From: an uncultured Lachnospiraceae bacterium
GTDB taxonomy: Bacteria > Bacillota > Clostridia > Lachnospirales > Lachnospiraceae
DNA length: 64,000 bases
Assembly: GCA_910583615.1 (NCBI GenBank)
Contig: CAJTXP010000012.1
Location: 1 to 64,000 of the forward strand
Reading direction: 5' to 3'
Shown here one piece after another: positions 14,372-23,774 of this stretch. Both the position numbers and the translations under genes were made by a program. Position 1 is the first letter of the stretch; the number at the start of each line of letters is the position of its first letter. The notes below the pieces were generated by a model. That model searched no databases. It saw only the letters and a program-made list of their open reading frames with translations, and had not been told where the DNA came from.

Positions 14372-16684
14372 ATGGGAGAACTTGAAATGAAACTGCCGGC
14401 GGTTACTCTGCGGGGGATGGTTGTCCTTCCGGAGATGATTACCCATTTTGATGTGACACGCGCCCGTTCTGTAAAGGCGGTGGAAAAAGCGCTGACACAG
14501 GAGCAGAGGCTTTTTATTACAGCGCAGAGGGATCCGGAGGATGAGACGCCGGACATGGACCGACTGTTTCTGACCGGAACTGTTGTGGAGATCAAGCAGA
14601 TCGTGAAGATGCCGCATCATATTCTGCGTGTTCTGGTGGAGGGGCTGTACAGTGCGCGTCTTCTCCATCTTGACGGAGAAGAATATCTGGAGGCCTCTGT
14701 CGTCCGGGTAGATCCGGATGATTTTGGGAATCTGCCGGGGAGCGGGAAGGAGGCCATGTATCGGAACCTGCAGGATGTTTTCAGCAGATACTGCGAGGGG
14801 AACGTAAAAACAGGCAAAGACATCATACGACAGGTTCTGGGCAGTGACGGACTGGAAAAGCTGATTACGCAGGTGATGATACATACACCGTTTTCGTGGG
14901 AACAGCAGCAGAAGCTTCTGGAGACACAGTCACTGGCAGAGCGTTATGAGATGCTCTGCATTATGCTGAATAATGAGATCGAGATCGAGCAGTTCCGAAA
15001 AGGCATTCAGGAAAAAGTAAAAGCGCGCGTGGATAAGAACCAGAAGGATTACATTCTGCGGGAACAGATGAAAGTGATTCGGGAAGAACTGGGAGATGAA
15101 GGACCAGGAGCAGAAGCGGAACAGTTTCGAAAAGCAGTGAAGGAGCTTCAGGCTTCTGAGGAAGTAAAAGAGCGAATTAAAAAGGAAATTCAAAGATTTT
15201 TAAATGCCGGTTCCAATTCTGCGGAGGCTTCGGTTATACGGGGATATATTGAGACGCTTCTGGAGCTTCCATGGGACAGGTGCAGTAAAGACCGTATGGA
15301 TTTGAAAGCTGCGGAAAAGATTCTGGAAAAAGAACATTATGGACTTGAAAAAGTAAAAGAACGAATTCTGGAATTTCTGGCGGTGAAACAGATGCTGGAC
15401 GGAGGGGAAAGCCCGATTCTGTGTCTGGTGGGGCCTCCTGGTACCGGAAAGACTTCTGTGGCGCGTTCCATTGCCCATGCCCTGAATAAAAAATACGTCC
15501 GGATCTGTCTGGGCGGGGTCCGCGACGAGGCGGAGATCCGGGGACACCGAAGGACCTATATCGGCGCCATGCCCGGGCGCATCGTAGACGGCATCCGTCA
15601 TGCAGGCGTGAAAAATCCTCTGATGGTACTGGATGAGATCGATAAGGTCAGCAGCGACCACAGAGGGGATACGTTTTCCGCCCTTCTGGAAGTGCTGGAC
15701 AGCGAACAGAATGTGAAGTTCAGAGATCATTATGTGGAGCTGCCGGTGGATCTGTCGGAAGTAATGTTTCTCTGCACTGCCAATGATACGCAGACGATTC
15801 CAAGACCGCTGCTGGACCGCATGGAGATCATAGAAGTCAGCAGTTATACAGAAAATGAAAAACTGCATATTGCCAGAGAACATCTGCTCCCCAAACAGAT
15901 GAAACGCCACGGACTGAAAAAAAGCCAGCTTCAGATGACCGAAAAGGCATTGGAGAAAATGATCCACCAGTATACAAGAGAAGCAGGCGTGAGAAATCTG
16001 GAGCGCAGGATTGCTTCGGTATGCAGGAAGGCGGACCGGGAGATTCTGGAGCAGGAGAAAAAGCGGGTGCGTATTACCGACGGGAATCTGGAGAAATATC
16101 TGGGTAAGACGATCTATGAATTCCAGGGACGCAATGACAAAGATGAAGTAGGTATCGTGCGGGGGCTTGCATGGACCAGCGTGGGGGGCGATACGCTGGA
16201 GATCGAAGTGAACCTGATGCCTGGAAAGGGAAATCTGGAGCTGACAGGCCAGATGGGGGATGTGATGCAGGAGTCTGCAAGGGCAGGGATCAGTTACATC
16301 CGTTCTATTAGTCCGGAATATGGTCTGGAGAAAGACTATTTCCAGGAGCATGATATTCATATCCACATTCCGGAAGGCGCAGTGCCGAAGGATGGTCCTT
16401 CCGCAGGAATCACCATGGCAACTGCCATGTTGTCGGCGGTACTGGAAAAACCGGTCCGTGCGGACGTGGCGATGACCGGAGAGATCACCCTTCGAGGAAG
16501 AGTACTTCCGATCGGAGGACTGAAGGAAAAGCTGCTTGCAGCAGGAAGCGCCGGTATGAAAACGGTGATTGTGCCGAAGAAAAACCAGAGGGATGTCGAG
16601 GAACTGTCAAAAGAGATCACAGGCGGCCTGGAACTGGTCTACGCAGAAGCCATGGAAGAAGTGATCGCACATGCATTTGTATAA
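14372..16684 (+). CDS. lon: ATP-dependent Lon protease
   Basis: This 770-residue AAA+ protease has an N-terminal substrate-binding domain (about 8-200), a coiled middle segment (about 210-300) and Walker A GPPGTGKT at 354-361. The C-terminal protease domain has catalytic S677 in PKDGPSAG and K720 in GGLKEKLLAA. It is a standard-length LonA. The ATG follows AAAGGGGA. It lies in the same direction as clpPX and directly ahead of engB. Confidence 0.97.
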   Translation: MGELEMKLPAVTLRGMVVLPEMITHFDVTRARSVKAVEKALTQEQRLFITAQRDPEDETPDMDRLFLTGTVVEIKQIVKMPHHILRVLVEGLYSARLLHLDGEEYLEASVVRVDPDDFGNLPGSGKEAMYRNLQDVFSRYCEGNVKTGKDIIRQVLGSDGLEKLITQVMIHTPFSWEQQQKLLETQSLAERYEMLCIMLNNEIEIEQFRKGIQEKVKARVDKNQKDYILREQMKVIREELGDEGPGAEAEQFRKAVKELQASEEVKERIKKEIQRFLNAGSNSAEASVIRGYIETLLELPWDRCSKDRMDLKAAEKILEKEHYGLEKVKERILEFLAVKQMLDGGESPILCLVGPPGTGKTSVARSIAHALNKKYVRICLGGVRDEAEIRGHRRTYIGAMPGRIVDGIRHAGVKNPLMVLDEIDKVSSDHRGDTFSALLEVLDSEQNVKFRDHYVELPVDLSEVMFLCTANDTQTIPRPLLDRMEIIEVSSYTENEKLHIAREHLLPKQMKRHGLKKSQLQMTEKALEKMIHQYTREAGVRNLERRIASVCRKADREILEQEKKRVRITDGNLEKYLGKTIYEFQGRNDKDEVGIVRGLAWTSVGGDTLEIEVNLMPGKGNLELTGQMGDVMQESARAGISYIRSISPEYGLEKDYFQEHDIHIHIPEGAVPKDGPSAGITMATAMLSAVLEKPVRADVAMTGEITLRGRVLPIGGLKEKLLAAGSAGMKTVIVPKKNQRDVEELSKEITGGLELVYAEAMEEVIAHAFV

Positions 16685-16693
16685 GAGGAATCT

Positions 16694-17290
16694 ATGATAA
16701 TCAAACAGGCAGAACTGGAAACGGTCTGTGGAATCACAAGCAGGCTTCCGGAAAATACAAAGCCGGAAGTGGCATTCTCCGGAAAATCCAATGTGGGGAA
16801 ATCCTCGCTGATCAACGGGCTTCTGAACCGGAAGTCCCTGGCGAGGACTTCTTCCCAGCCGGGGAAGACACAGACCATTAATTTCTATAATGTAAATAAA
16901 CAATTTTACCTGGTGGATCTGCCGGGTTATGGATATGCAAAGGTTGCACAGGAGATCAAGGCGAAATGGGGAAAGATGATCGAAAATTATCTCCATGGTT
17001 CCAGGCAGCTGAAAGCAGTATTTCTGCTGATTGACATTCGGCATGAGCCGTCTGCCAACGATCAGGAGATGTACAACTGGATTGTTCATCAGGGATATGA
17101 GCCGATCATTATTGCGACAAAGCTGGATAAGATCAAAAGAAGCCAGGTGCAGAAGCAGCTGAAACTTCTGCGGGAGACCCTGCGTCCTGTGACTGGAACC
17201 AGAATCATTCCGTTTTCTGCTGAGACGAAGCAGGGCAGGGAGGAGATCTGGGAGATCATTGATGGATTTTTGAAGGAGGAGTCTGTATGA
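16694..17290 (+). CDS. engB: Ribosome biogenesis GTP-binding protein EngB/YsxC
   Basis: This 198-residue TrmE-Era-EngA-EngB family GTPase has G1 GKSNVGKSS, G2 TSSQPGKT, G3 DLPGYGYA, G4 TKLDK and a G5-like SAE. It assists 50S subunit assembly. lon and engB adjacency is widespread in Firmicutes. The next gene starts within its last codons. Confidence 0.95.
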   Translation: MIIKQAELETVCGITSRLPENTKPEVAFSGKSNVGKSSLINGLLNRKSLARTSSQPGKTQTINFYNVNKQFYLVDLPGYGYAKVAQEIKAKWGKMIENYLHGSRQLKAVFLLIDIRHEPSANDQEMYNWIVHQGYEPIIIATKLDKIKRSQVQKQLKLLRETLRPVTGTRIIPFSAETKQGREEIWEIIDGFLKEESV

Positions 17291-18450
17291 GCGGGGAACC
17301 GCCAAAAGATAATCACGAAGAGTCTGAATATATCAGGCTCCGGAAGAACCTTCTGAATATTGGAATATTTGCAGCTGAAATTTTACTGCTTGTTTTTGCA
17401 GGACCTGTTCTGGTGCGTTTTTTTCTTCCGGTTATTATCGGCTGGTTCATTGCGCAGCTTGCGAATCCGCTGGTGCATTTTCTTGAAAAGCGCCTTCATA
17501 TTGTAAGAAAACACAGTTCCTTCGGAGTAATCTTCGGCGCAGTCTTTTTGATTGTAGCAGCATGCTATTATGCAGTCTTGTGGATATGGAGAGAAGCGGG
17601 GGAGCTGATCAAAAGACTTCCGGTTTATTATCAGGCGCTGGTCCGGGGACTGGACAGAATTGCGGAAAATCTGCAGAGCGTAGCTGCCAGAATGCCGTTG
17701 GAGACACGGGAAAGAATTTCGGATTTTACAGATCATTTTACGGATTATCTGGGGCAGCTTGTAAGCAGCCTTGGCGGCGGTACGGTGGAAGCGGCAGGAA
17801 ATGCTGCCAGAAATATTCCGTCGCTGCTGATTTCGTTTATATTTTCGCTCTTGTTTGCCTGCTTTTTCATTGCGCAGAGGGAGCGGATTCACCGGATGGT
17901 TCGGCATATGGTACCGGAGCAGACACGAGACGGACTTTTGATGGTCTGGAGAAATCTGAAATATGCTGTAGGAGGGTATTTTCGCGCACAGTTCAAAATT
18001 ATGGGGGTCGTGGGAATGATACTGGCAGCAGGCTTCCTTCTCATGCAGATCGATTATGCCATTCTGCTGGCGGCTCTGATTGCGTTGATGGACTTTCTGC
18101 CCATGTTGGGAACCGGAACGGCGCTGCTTCCATGGGCGCTTTTCTGTGCTCTGAGTGATGCGGTTCCAAGAGCTGCAGGACTGCTGGTCCTGTATGTTGT
18201 GACACAGTTGACCAGACAGCTGATCCAGCCCAAAATGGTGGGAGACAGTATTGGAGTAGATACGCTGACGACGTTATTTCTGCTGTTCGTCGGTTATCGT
18301 TTTTCAGGACTCCTGGGTATGATCATTGCAGTTCCAGCAGGACTTATCGTACTTCAGTTTTATGAAGCAGGCGCTTTTGAGCACATTATAAAAAACGTGC
18401 AGGAACTTATGGAACTGATTGCAGCCTGGAGAGAACCGAAGGAGAAATAA
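17287..18450 (+). CDS. AI-2E family transporter, YtvI-like sporulation membrane protein
   Basis: This 387-residue protein has about eight membrane segments and the AI-2E (TqsA/PerM) family fold. It has N-terminal paired segments, a long soluble helical stretch (about 95-180), and a C-terminal half with MDFLPMLGTGTALLPWA and TRQLIQPKMVGDSIGVDTL. By length and pattern it resembles the clostridial YtvI sporulation group. ATG overlaps the engB stop (ATGA). The transported substrate is unknown. Confidence 0.85.
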   Translation: MSGEPPKDNHEESEYIRLRKNLLNIGIFAAEILLLVFAGPVLVRFFLPVIIGWFIAQLANPLVHFLEKRLHIVRKHSSFGVIFGAVFLIVAACYYAVLWIWREAGELIKRLPVYYQALVRGLDRIAENLQSVAARMPLETRERISDFTDHFTDYLGQLVSSLGGGTVEAAGNAARNIPSLLISFIFSLLFACFFIAQRERIHRMVRHMVPEQTRDGLLMVWRNLKYAVGGYFRAQFKIMGVVGMILAAGFLLMQIDYAILLAALIALMDFLPMLGTGTALLPWALFCALSDAVPRAAGLLVLYVVTQLTRQLIQPKMVGDSIGVDTLTTLFLLFVGYRFSGLLGMIIAVPAGLIVLQFYEAGAFEHIIKNVQELMELIAAWREPKEK

Positions 18451-18455
18451 GGATG

Positions 18456-18968
18456 CTACAAAAGCTGTTCCATGACATGGGCGTAGATCTCCTGACTCTT
18501 TGATTTCCAGTGATTGCATACGGAGACGGCCTGCTTTTCGGAAGGAACTGAAATGGTCAGGTCGATCAGCGTGGCGTTATTTTCCCGAACCTGGCAGCAG
18601 ACCAGGTAGTCATTCCCGTTTCCGAGAAAATAATTGGCAGTAACTGAAAGGGTATCCCGAATCTCATTTTGCTTTTCTCCCAGATATTCCTGTATATCCT
18701 GACAGATGGCATCGGAGATCTTGTCGCCGAAATAGCTGAGCGTATCTCTCCCGGCCTCGGTGATATGATAGCTGGAACTGTTGTGAGTGGTGGATACGGT
18801 TACCAGTCCGGTTTCATCCAGCTCTGACAGGGCCTGTTGAAGTGTGAAATAATTTGTATATTCTTTTTCCAGGATAAATTCCGATATCTGGGAATTAGTC
18901 AGCGGGGCGTCTATCATAGAAAGCATCTTCAGTATGATCAGTTTGTACAGCGTGAGCGTATCAGACAT
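18456..18968 (-). CDS. DUF4364 family protein
   Basis: This 170-residue protein has an N-terminal winged-helix-like region (LTLYKLIILKMLSMIDAPL to about residue 75) that resembles a PadR-type DNA-binding domain. A mixed alpha/beta C-terminal half follows. It is widespread in Clostridia with unknown function. It converges on the YtvI-like gene and has no obvious operon partner beyond the radical SAM gene 25 bases upstream. Confidence 0.85.
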   Translation of the reverse strand: MSDTLTLYKLIILKMLSMIDAPLTNSQISEFILEKEYTNYFTLQQALSELDETGLVTVSTTHNSSSYHITEAGRDTLSYFGDKISDAICQDIQEYLGEKQNEIRDTLSVTANYFLGNGNDYLVCCQVRENNATLIDLTISVPSEKQAVSVCNHWKSKSQEIYAHVMEQLL

Positions 18969-18993
18969 AAAAACATCCTTTCCATTGGTTGTA

Positions 18994-20007
18994 TTACAGG
19001 ATATTCAAAGTATCGGTTTGGTCTGCTGAAACGGTATTTGCAGAGCAGAATTTTCCCTGCCAGGTGTTCTGCAGACGGAATTCCTGATGGATCCTGTTCA
19101 GTACATGGCGTTTCGAACAGCTCCAGAGCGGTGCAGTCAGCAGGTCTTTTGGTCCGTCGCCGGTCAGGCGGTGGATTACAATGTCGGGCCGTAGAAGTTC
19201 CACACAGGAGAGAACAGTCTGTACGTATTCCTCCAGGGAGAATACGGGAAAAGGACTCTGCCTGTACATCTCTGCCAGGTCTGTCCCTTTTAAGATATGC
19301 AGAAGCTGAAGCTTTATGCCCTGAATATCCTGCGCGTTCAGGTAGCGGATGGTCTTAAGGAGCCGTTCCCGGTCTTCTCCCGGAAGCCCAAGGATCACAT
19401 GGGTGATGACTTCCAGTCCGCAGGCGCGGAGTCTTTGAACGGCATCTTCATAGACGGCCAGACGATATCCTCTCCGGATCAGAGAAGCGGTATCCTCATG
19501 GATGGTCTGGAGTCCAAGCTCGATCCAGACGGGTTTGATCTGATTCAATTCTGCGAGAAGAGACACCACTTCCGGTCCCAGACAGTCCGGTCTTGTGGCA
19601 ATGGATAAAATCACGGTCTCAGGGCACTGGATGGCTTCCATAAAAATGGACCGAAGGTAAGCGACAGGGGCATAGGTGTTGGTATATGCCTGAAAGTAGG
19701 CAATATAATGATTTGCCGGCCGCTTTTTCTTCAGGCGTTCTTTGGCTTCTTTTATCTGTTCGAGTACAGAAAGTGAAGGATCGGCGGCAAATTCGCCGGA
19801 TCCCCCCGCGCTGCAGAAAATGCATCCGCCCGTACCCAGAGTCCCGTCTCTGTTGGGACAACTCATGCCCCCATTCAGTGCAAGGCGGTAGATCTTCTCT
19901 CCGTACCGCTTTTTCAGTTCATAATCAAGCGAGTGATAAGGTTTGTCATTCCATAACATCATATCATTCAATCTATCACAAGGCATGTTAAAAATCAAGT
20001 ATATCAT
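18994..20007 (-). CDS. TIGR01212-type radical SAM protein (YhcC-like)
   Basis: This 337-residue radical SAM protein has the expanded iron-sulfur motif GGMSCPNRDGTLGTGGCIFC, where CxxxxxxxxxCxxC spacing (CPNRDGTLGTGGCIFC) is typical of this family. SAM-binding glycine and TIM-barrel motifs follow (TRPDCL, ELGLQT, ITHVILGLPGE). The reaction is unknown; relatives in E. coli are called YhcC. ATG 20007 has AAGGGGG upstream, but ATG codons 8, 16 and 17 are possible alternatives. Confidence 0.85.
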   Translation of the reverse strand: MIYLIFNMPCDRLNDMMLWNDKPYHSLDYELKKRYGEKIYRLALNGGMSCPNRDGTLGTGGCIFCSAGGSGEFAADPSLSVLEQIKEAKERLKKKRPANHYIAYFQAYTNTYAPVAYLRSIFMEAIQCPETVILSIATRPDCLGPEVVSLLAELNQIKPVWIELGLQTIHEDTASLIRRGYRLAVYEDAVQRLRACGLEVITHVILGLPGEDRERLLKTIRYLNAQDIQGIKLQLLHILKGTDLAEMYRQSPFPVFSLEEYVQTVLSCVELLRPDIVIHRLTGDGPKDLLTAPLWSCSKRHVLNRIHQEFRLQNTWQGKFCSANTVSADQTDTLNIL

Positions 20008-20142
20008 TTTTGTGAAATCCCCCTTTTCTTTTGGGAATAAAAATAGTATACTGTCATTAGTTCAATAATGTTCTGCTGATCTGGCAGACTCTTTCCCCGG
20101 TGTATAGAACAGGAATGGAAAACAGGAACAACAGGAGGAATT

Positions 20143-21483
20143 ATGGATAACAGTATGAGAGAAAAGTATGAATCTCTGTCACTTGCAGTGCTGAGGGACG
20201 TGGCAAAGAACCGCGGCATCAGAGGGACGTCTTCCATGAGGAAGGATGCGGTGATCGAGGCGATGCTGGCAGAGGATGAAAGAGCTGCCTCTGCGGAGAT
20301 GATAAAGACCCAGGCGGCAGAAAACGGAAAATCAGTGTCCGATATGGAACAGCTTGACAGCGGACAGACGGTCAGAGGAATTCTGGAAGTGATGTCAGAC
20401 GGCTTTGGCTTTATCCGCAGCGATAATTATCTGCCGGGTGAGAACGACGTCTATGTCTCTCCGTCCCAGATACGGAGGTTTGGCCTGAAGACAGGGGATA
20501 TTGTGGCCGGCAATACAAAAGTAAAGACAGAGAAGGAAAAGTTCTGTGCGCTTCTGTATGTGAAGAGCGTCAACGGGCTTCATCCGGAAACGAATGCCAG
20601 AAGACCCAACTTTGAAGATCTGACGCCGATTTTTCCCAATGAGCGCATCCGGATGGAACGCGCAGGCGGCAGCATTGCGATGAGGATCGTGGATGAGATC
20701 GCACCGATCGGAAAGGGACAGCGCGGCATGATCGTCTCTCCGCCGAAGGCAGGTAAGACGACGCTTTTAAAGGATGTGGCAAAGTCCATTACAAAGAACA
20801 ACCCGGAAATGTATCTGATCATTCTGCTGATTGACGAGCGCCCGGAAGAAGTTACAGACGTGAAGGAAGCTATCGAGGGAAGAAATGTGGAAGTTGTGTA
20901 TTCTACCTTTGATGAACTGGCGGAACGTCATAAAAGAGTATCAGAGATGGTGATCGAGCGTGCAAAGCGTCTTGTGGAAAGCGGCAGGGATGTGGCGATC
21001 CTTCTGGACAGCATCACCCGCCTGGCCAGGGCCTATAACCTGATTGTGCCGCCCAGCGGCCGTACATTATCCGGCGGTCTGGACCCGGCAGCGCTTCATA
21101 TGCCGAAAAGATTCTTTGGCGCGGCAAGAAATATGAGAGAAGGCGGCAGCCTGACCATTCTGGCGACGGCACTGGTGGATACCGGAAGCAAGATGGATGA
21201 CGTGGTTTATGAAGAATTTAAAAGTACCGGGAATATGGAACTGGTGCTTGACCGCAAGGTGGCGGAGAAAAGAGTATTCCCTGCGATTGATATTCCGAAA
21301 TCCAGTACCAGAAGAGAGGATCTGCTTTTGAATCCGGATGAGCAGCAGGCAATGGACAATATTCGAAAAGGGCTGAACGGAATGAAGGCGGATGATGCGG
21401 TGGAGACCATTCTGAATCTGTTTACCCGGACAAGGAATAATGAAGAATTTGTTCAAAATGCGAAAAAAATGAGATTTTTCTAA
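20143..21483 (+). CDS. rho: Transcription termination factor Rho
   Basis: This 446-residue RNA helicase has an N-terminal SAP-like region, a cold-shock-type RNA-binding domain (about 65-135, GILEVMSDGFGFIR) and a RecA-type motor. The motor has Walker A in PPKAGKTTL, the Q-loop region PPSGRTLSGG, and Walker B VAILLDS. AGGAGGA precedes the ATG. The 135-base upstream gap is shared with the divergent radical SAM gene and contains TATACT at 20047-20052. Confidence 0.97.
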   Translation: MDNSMREKYESLSLAVLRDVAKNRGIRGTSSMRKDAVIEAMLAEDERAASAEMIKTQAAENGKSVSDMEQLDSGQTVRGILEVMSDGFGFIRSDNYLPGENDVYVSPSQIRRFGLKTGDIVAGNTKVKTEKEKFCALLYVKSVNGLHPETNARRPNFEDLTPIFPNERIRMERAGGSIAMRIVDEIAPIGKGQRGMIVSPPKAGKTTLLKDVAKSITKNNPEMYLIILLIDERPEEVTDVKEAIEGRNVEVVYSTFDELAERHKRVSEMVIERAKRLVESGRDVAILLDSITRLARAYNLIVPPSGRTLSGGLDPAALHMPKRFFGAARNMREGGSLTILATALVDTGSKMDDVVYEEFKSTGNMELVLDRKVAEKRVFPAIDIPKSSTRREDLLLNPDEQQAMDNIRKGLNGMKADDAVETILNLFTRTRNNEEFVQNAKKMRFF

Positions 21484-21489
21484 AAGAAC

Positions 21490-21518
21490 TTGCATCCATG
21501 GCATTCCTGTGATATACT
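21490..21518 (+). promoter_or_regulatory. Sigma-A promoter of rpmE
   Basis: TTGCAT and TATACT are separated by 17 bases, just after the end of rho. This gives a transcript leader of about 155 bases ahead of rpmE. Confidence 0.7.
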
Positions 21519-21524
21519 TGCATA

Positions 21525-21679
21525 GTTAATGGAGCAGTTGATGCCGTACTGTGCATCAAAAGAACCACAGGGACTTGTGGGGATAGCCCGGGATAGCTTG
21601 TCGTGGATAGACCGGAGCGGCATTGGCCGGGAATTGGAAAGAGCCAGAAGTTCACGAATGAATGAGAGAGGTGAAAAAC
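21525..21679 (+). promoter_or_regulatory. Candidate ribosomal protein L31 leader RNA
   Basis: The long untranslated leader can form TTGATGC/GCATCAA (21539-21559), followed by a CCACA/TGTGG hairpin and further G-rich stems. L31 leaders that bind the protein are described in Firmicutes. Placement and length fit, but this leader was not compared with that model, so autoregulation by L31 is inference. Confidence 0.4.
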
Positions 21680-21883
21680 ATGAAAGAAGGAATCCATCCG
21701 AATTATTATCAGGCAACTGTAACCTGCAACTGCGGCAATACTTTTGTAACAGGTTCTACCAAACAGGATATTCACGTAGAAATCTGTTCCAGGTGCCACT
21801 CTTTCTATACAGGACAGCAGAAGGCAGCAGCAGCCCGCGGACGTATTGACAAGTTCAATCGTAAATATGGCATCACCAAATAA
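21680..21883 (+). CDS. rpmE: 50S ribosomal protein L31
   Basis: This 67-residue ribosomal protein has four cysteines (CNCGN and ICSRCHSF) that fit the zinc-binding C+ form of L31. It starts MKEGIHPNYY, as usual. GAGAGGTG precedes the ATG. A terminator follows immediately. Confidence 0.96.
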   Translation: MKEGIHPNYYQATVTCNCGNTFVTGSTKQDIHVEICSRCHSFYTGQQKAAAARGRIDKFNRKYGITK

Positions 21884-21896
21884 GATGACAAAAAGA

Positions 21897-21933
21897 CAGG
21901 TTGGGGTTATGAATAATCTCAACCTGATTTTTA
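21897..21933 (+). terminator. Intrinsic terminator after rpmE
   Basis: CAGGTTGGG can pair with CTCAACCTG across a short AT-rich loop, followed by ATTTTTA. It separates rpmE from the DUF1385 gene. Confidence 0.75.
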
Positions 21934-21958
21934 CTATATACGATAAGGATGTGAGAGC

Positions 21959-22921
21959 ATGAAACCATCAGGAATCGGGGGCCAGGCAGTACTCGAAGGA
22001 ATCATGATGAAGAATAAAAGCCGTTATTCGGTAGCGGTCAGAAAGCCGGACGGTGAGATTGAGGTTCGTGTAAGCGAACATGAAGGGATCGGGGGCGGAC
22101 ATGCATGGGCGAAGCTGCCTTTGGCACGGGGAGTTGTAAACTTTGTGGATTCTCTGATGCTTGGCATGGAGACATTGACCTGGTCCGCCGGTTTTTATGA
22201 GGAAGAAGACGGGCAGGAACCGGGAGGTTTTGAAAAGTTTCTTCTGAAAATGTTCGGCGAAAAAGCCGAAAAGATTGTCATGGGATTTACTGTGGCGTTT
22301 TCCATCATCATGGCAGTGGGCATTTTCATGGTACTGCCGTATTTTATATCCGGCTTTTTCCGGGATTATATTGTGAGCAATACTCTGCTTGCAGTTGTGG
22401 AGGGTGCGATCCGCTTGGGGCTGTTTGTGCTGTACGTAGTGCTGATTTCCTCTATGAAAGATATTAAAAGAGTGTATATGTACCATGGTGCAGAACACAA
22501 ATGCATCAACTGCATTGAGCGGGGAAGAGAACTGAACACAAAAAATGTGCGTAAAAGTTCCCGTTATCATGCGCGGTGCGGGACAAGCTTTCTGTTCATT
22601 GTCATGATGATCAGCATCGTCTTTTTTATATTTATCCGGGTAGAGTCACCGGCGCTCCGGGTAGCATTCCGGATCCTTCTGATTCCGGTGATCGCAGGCG
22701 TGTCCTATGAGTTTATCCGCCTTGCCGGAAGGAGTGAGAACTTTCTGGTGCGGATCTTAAGTCTTCCTGGGAAAGGGATGCAGATGCTGACGACAAAGGA
22801 ACCGGAGGACGATATGATCGAGGTTGCCATCAAAGCGGTGGAAGCAGTATTTGACTGGAGGGCGTTCCAGGGATATGAAACGGCCGATGGCAGCGAAGAC
22901 GGGGATACAAAAGCCGAATGA
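21959..22921 (+). CDS. DUF1385 (YqhQ-like) membrane protein
   Basis: This 320-residue protein opens with the DUF1385 block GIGGQAVLEGIMMKN. Four membrane segments lie around 100-260, with the conserved YHGAEHKCINC and RCGTSFLF motifs between them. In Firmicutes it commonly sits between rpmE and prmC, as here. Molecular function is unknown. The prmC start overlaps its stop (ATGA), indicating co-transcription. Confidence 0.9.
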   Translation: MKPSGIGGQAVLEGIMMKNKSRYSVAVRKPDGEIEVRVSEHEGIGGGHAWAKLPLARGVVNFVDSLMLGMETLTWSAGFYEEEDGQEPGGFEKFLLKMFGEKAEKIVMGFTVAFSIIMAVGIFMVLPYFISGFFRDYIVSNTLLAVVEGAIRLGLFVLYVVLISSMKDIKRVYMYHGAEHKCINCIERGRELNTKNVRKSSRYHARCGTSFLFIVMMISIVFFIFIRVESPALRVAFRILLIPVIAGVSYEFIRLAGRSENFLVRILSLPGKGMQMLTTKEPEDDMIEVAIKAVEAVFDWRAFQGYETADGSEDGDTKAE

Positions 22922-23757
22922 TGACACTTGGAACCCTTTTCAGGGAGGGAAAACGAAGGCTTCGGGAGGCCCGGGTGGAAGAATGGGAGCTTGATGCCTG
23001 GTATCTTTTGGAATATGTTACCGGATATACGAGAAATGAATATTATCTACATCCGGAACGCAGAATGGAAGAAAAACAGAAGCAGGAATATCTGGACCTG
23101 ATACAGAGAAGGATTGCCCATATTCCTCTTCAGTACCTGACAGGCAGTCAGGAATTTATGGGATATGCGTTTCAGGTCAATGAACATGTACTGATTCCAA
23201 GGCAGGACACGGAAATTCTGGTGGAGGAAGCGCTTAAACATGTTCAGTCGGACATGAAAATCCTGGATCTGTGTACCGGTTCCGGCTGCATCCTTTTAAG
23301 CATTTTAAAGACGGTGCCGGGGCTTACGGGGCTTGGCACGGATATATCAGAACAGGCGCTTCTGGTTGCCGGGAGGAATCGGGCGGATCTGGGACTGGAG
23401 ACGAAGGCGGAGTTCCAGAAGAGCGATCTGTTTGAACAGGTGGAGGGAAGATTCGACTGCATCGTGTCCAATCCGCCTTATATTCCGTCAAAGACAGTGG
23501 AGACGCTGATGGAAGAGGTGCGGGACCATGAACCGAGAATCGCTCTGGACGGCAGGGAAGACGGCCTTTATTATTACAGGAAGATTACAGGGCAGAGTCC
23601 GGCATACCTGAAGCCGGGCGGGATGCTGTTTTTTGAGATCGGATATGATCAGGCGGAGGCGGTCACAGAATTGATGGAGCAGGATTTTACTCATGTTCAC
23701 GTGGTAAAAGACCTGTCGGGACTCGACCGGGTAGTATATGGGAGCCTTCGGGCATAA
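22918..23757 (+). CDS. prmC: Peptide chain release factor N5-glutamine methyltransferase
   Basis: This 279-residue SAM-dependent methyltransferase modifies the glutamine of the GGQ motif of release factors. It has an N-terminal helical recognition domain (about 1-85), the SAM motif LDLCTGSGCI and the catalytic NPPY (IVSNPPYIP). Its substrate RF1 is encoded 17 bases downstream, the conserved gene pair. Confidence 0.95.
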   Translation: MMTLGTLFREGKRRLREARVEEWELDAWYLLEYVTGYTRNEYYLHPERRMEEKQKQEYLDLIQRRIAHIPLQYLTGSQEFMGYAFQVNEHVLIPRQDTEILVEEALKHVQSDMKILDLCTGSGCILLSILKTVPGLTGLGTDISEQALLVAGRNRADLGLETKAEFQKSDLFEQVEGRFDCIVSNPPYIPSKTVETLMEEVRDHEPRIALDGREDGLYYYRKITGQSPAYLKPGGMLFFEIGYDQAEAVTELMEQDFTHVHVVKDLSGLDRVVYGSLRA

Positions 23758-23774
23758 AGTAATGGAGGAGAGAG

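Noticed and set aside
15200..16366. A 388-codon open frame antisense to lon
   Set aside because: A mirror of codon bias in lon; no start signals or known domains.
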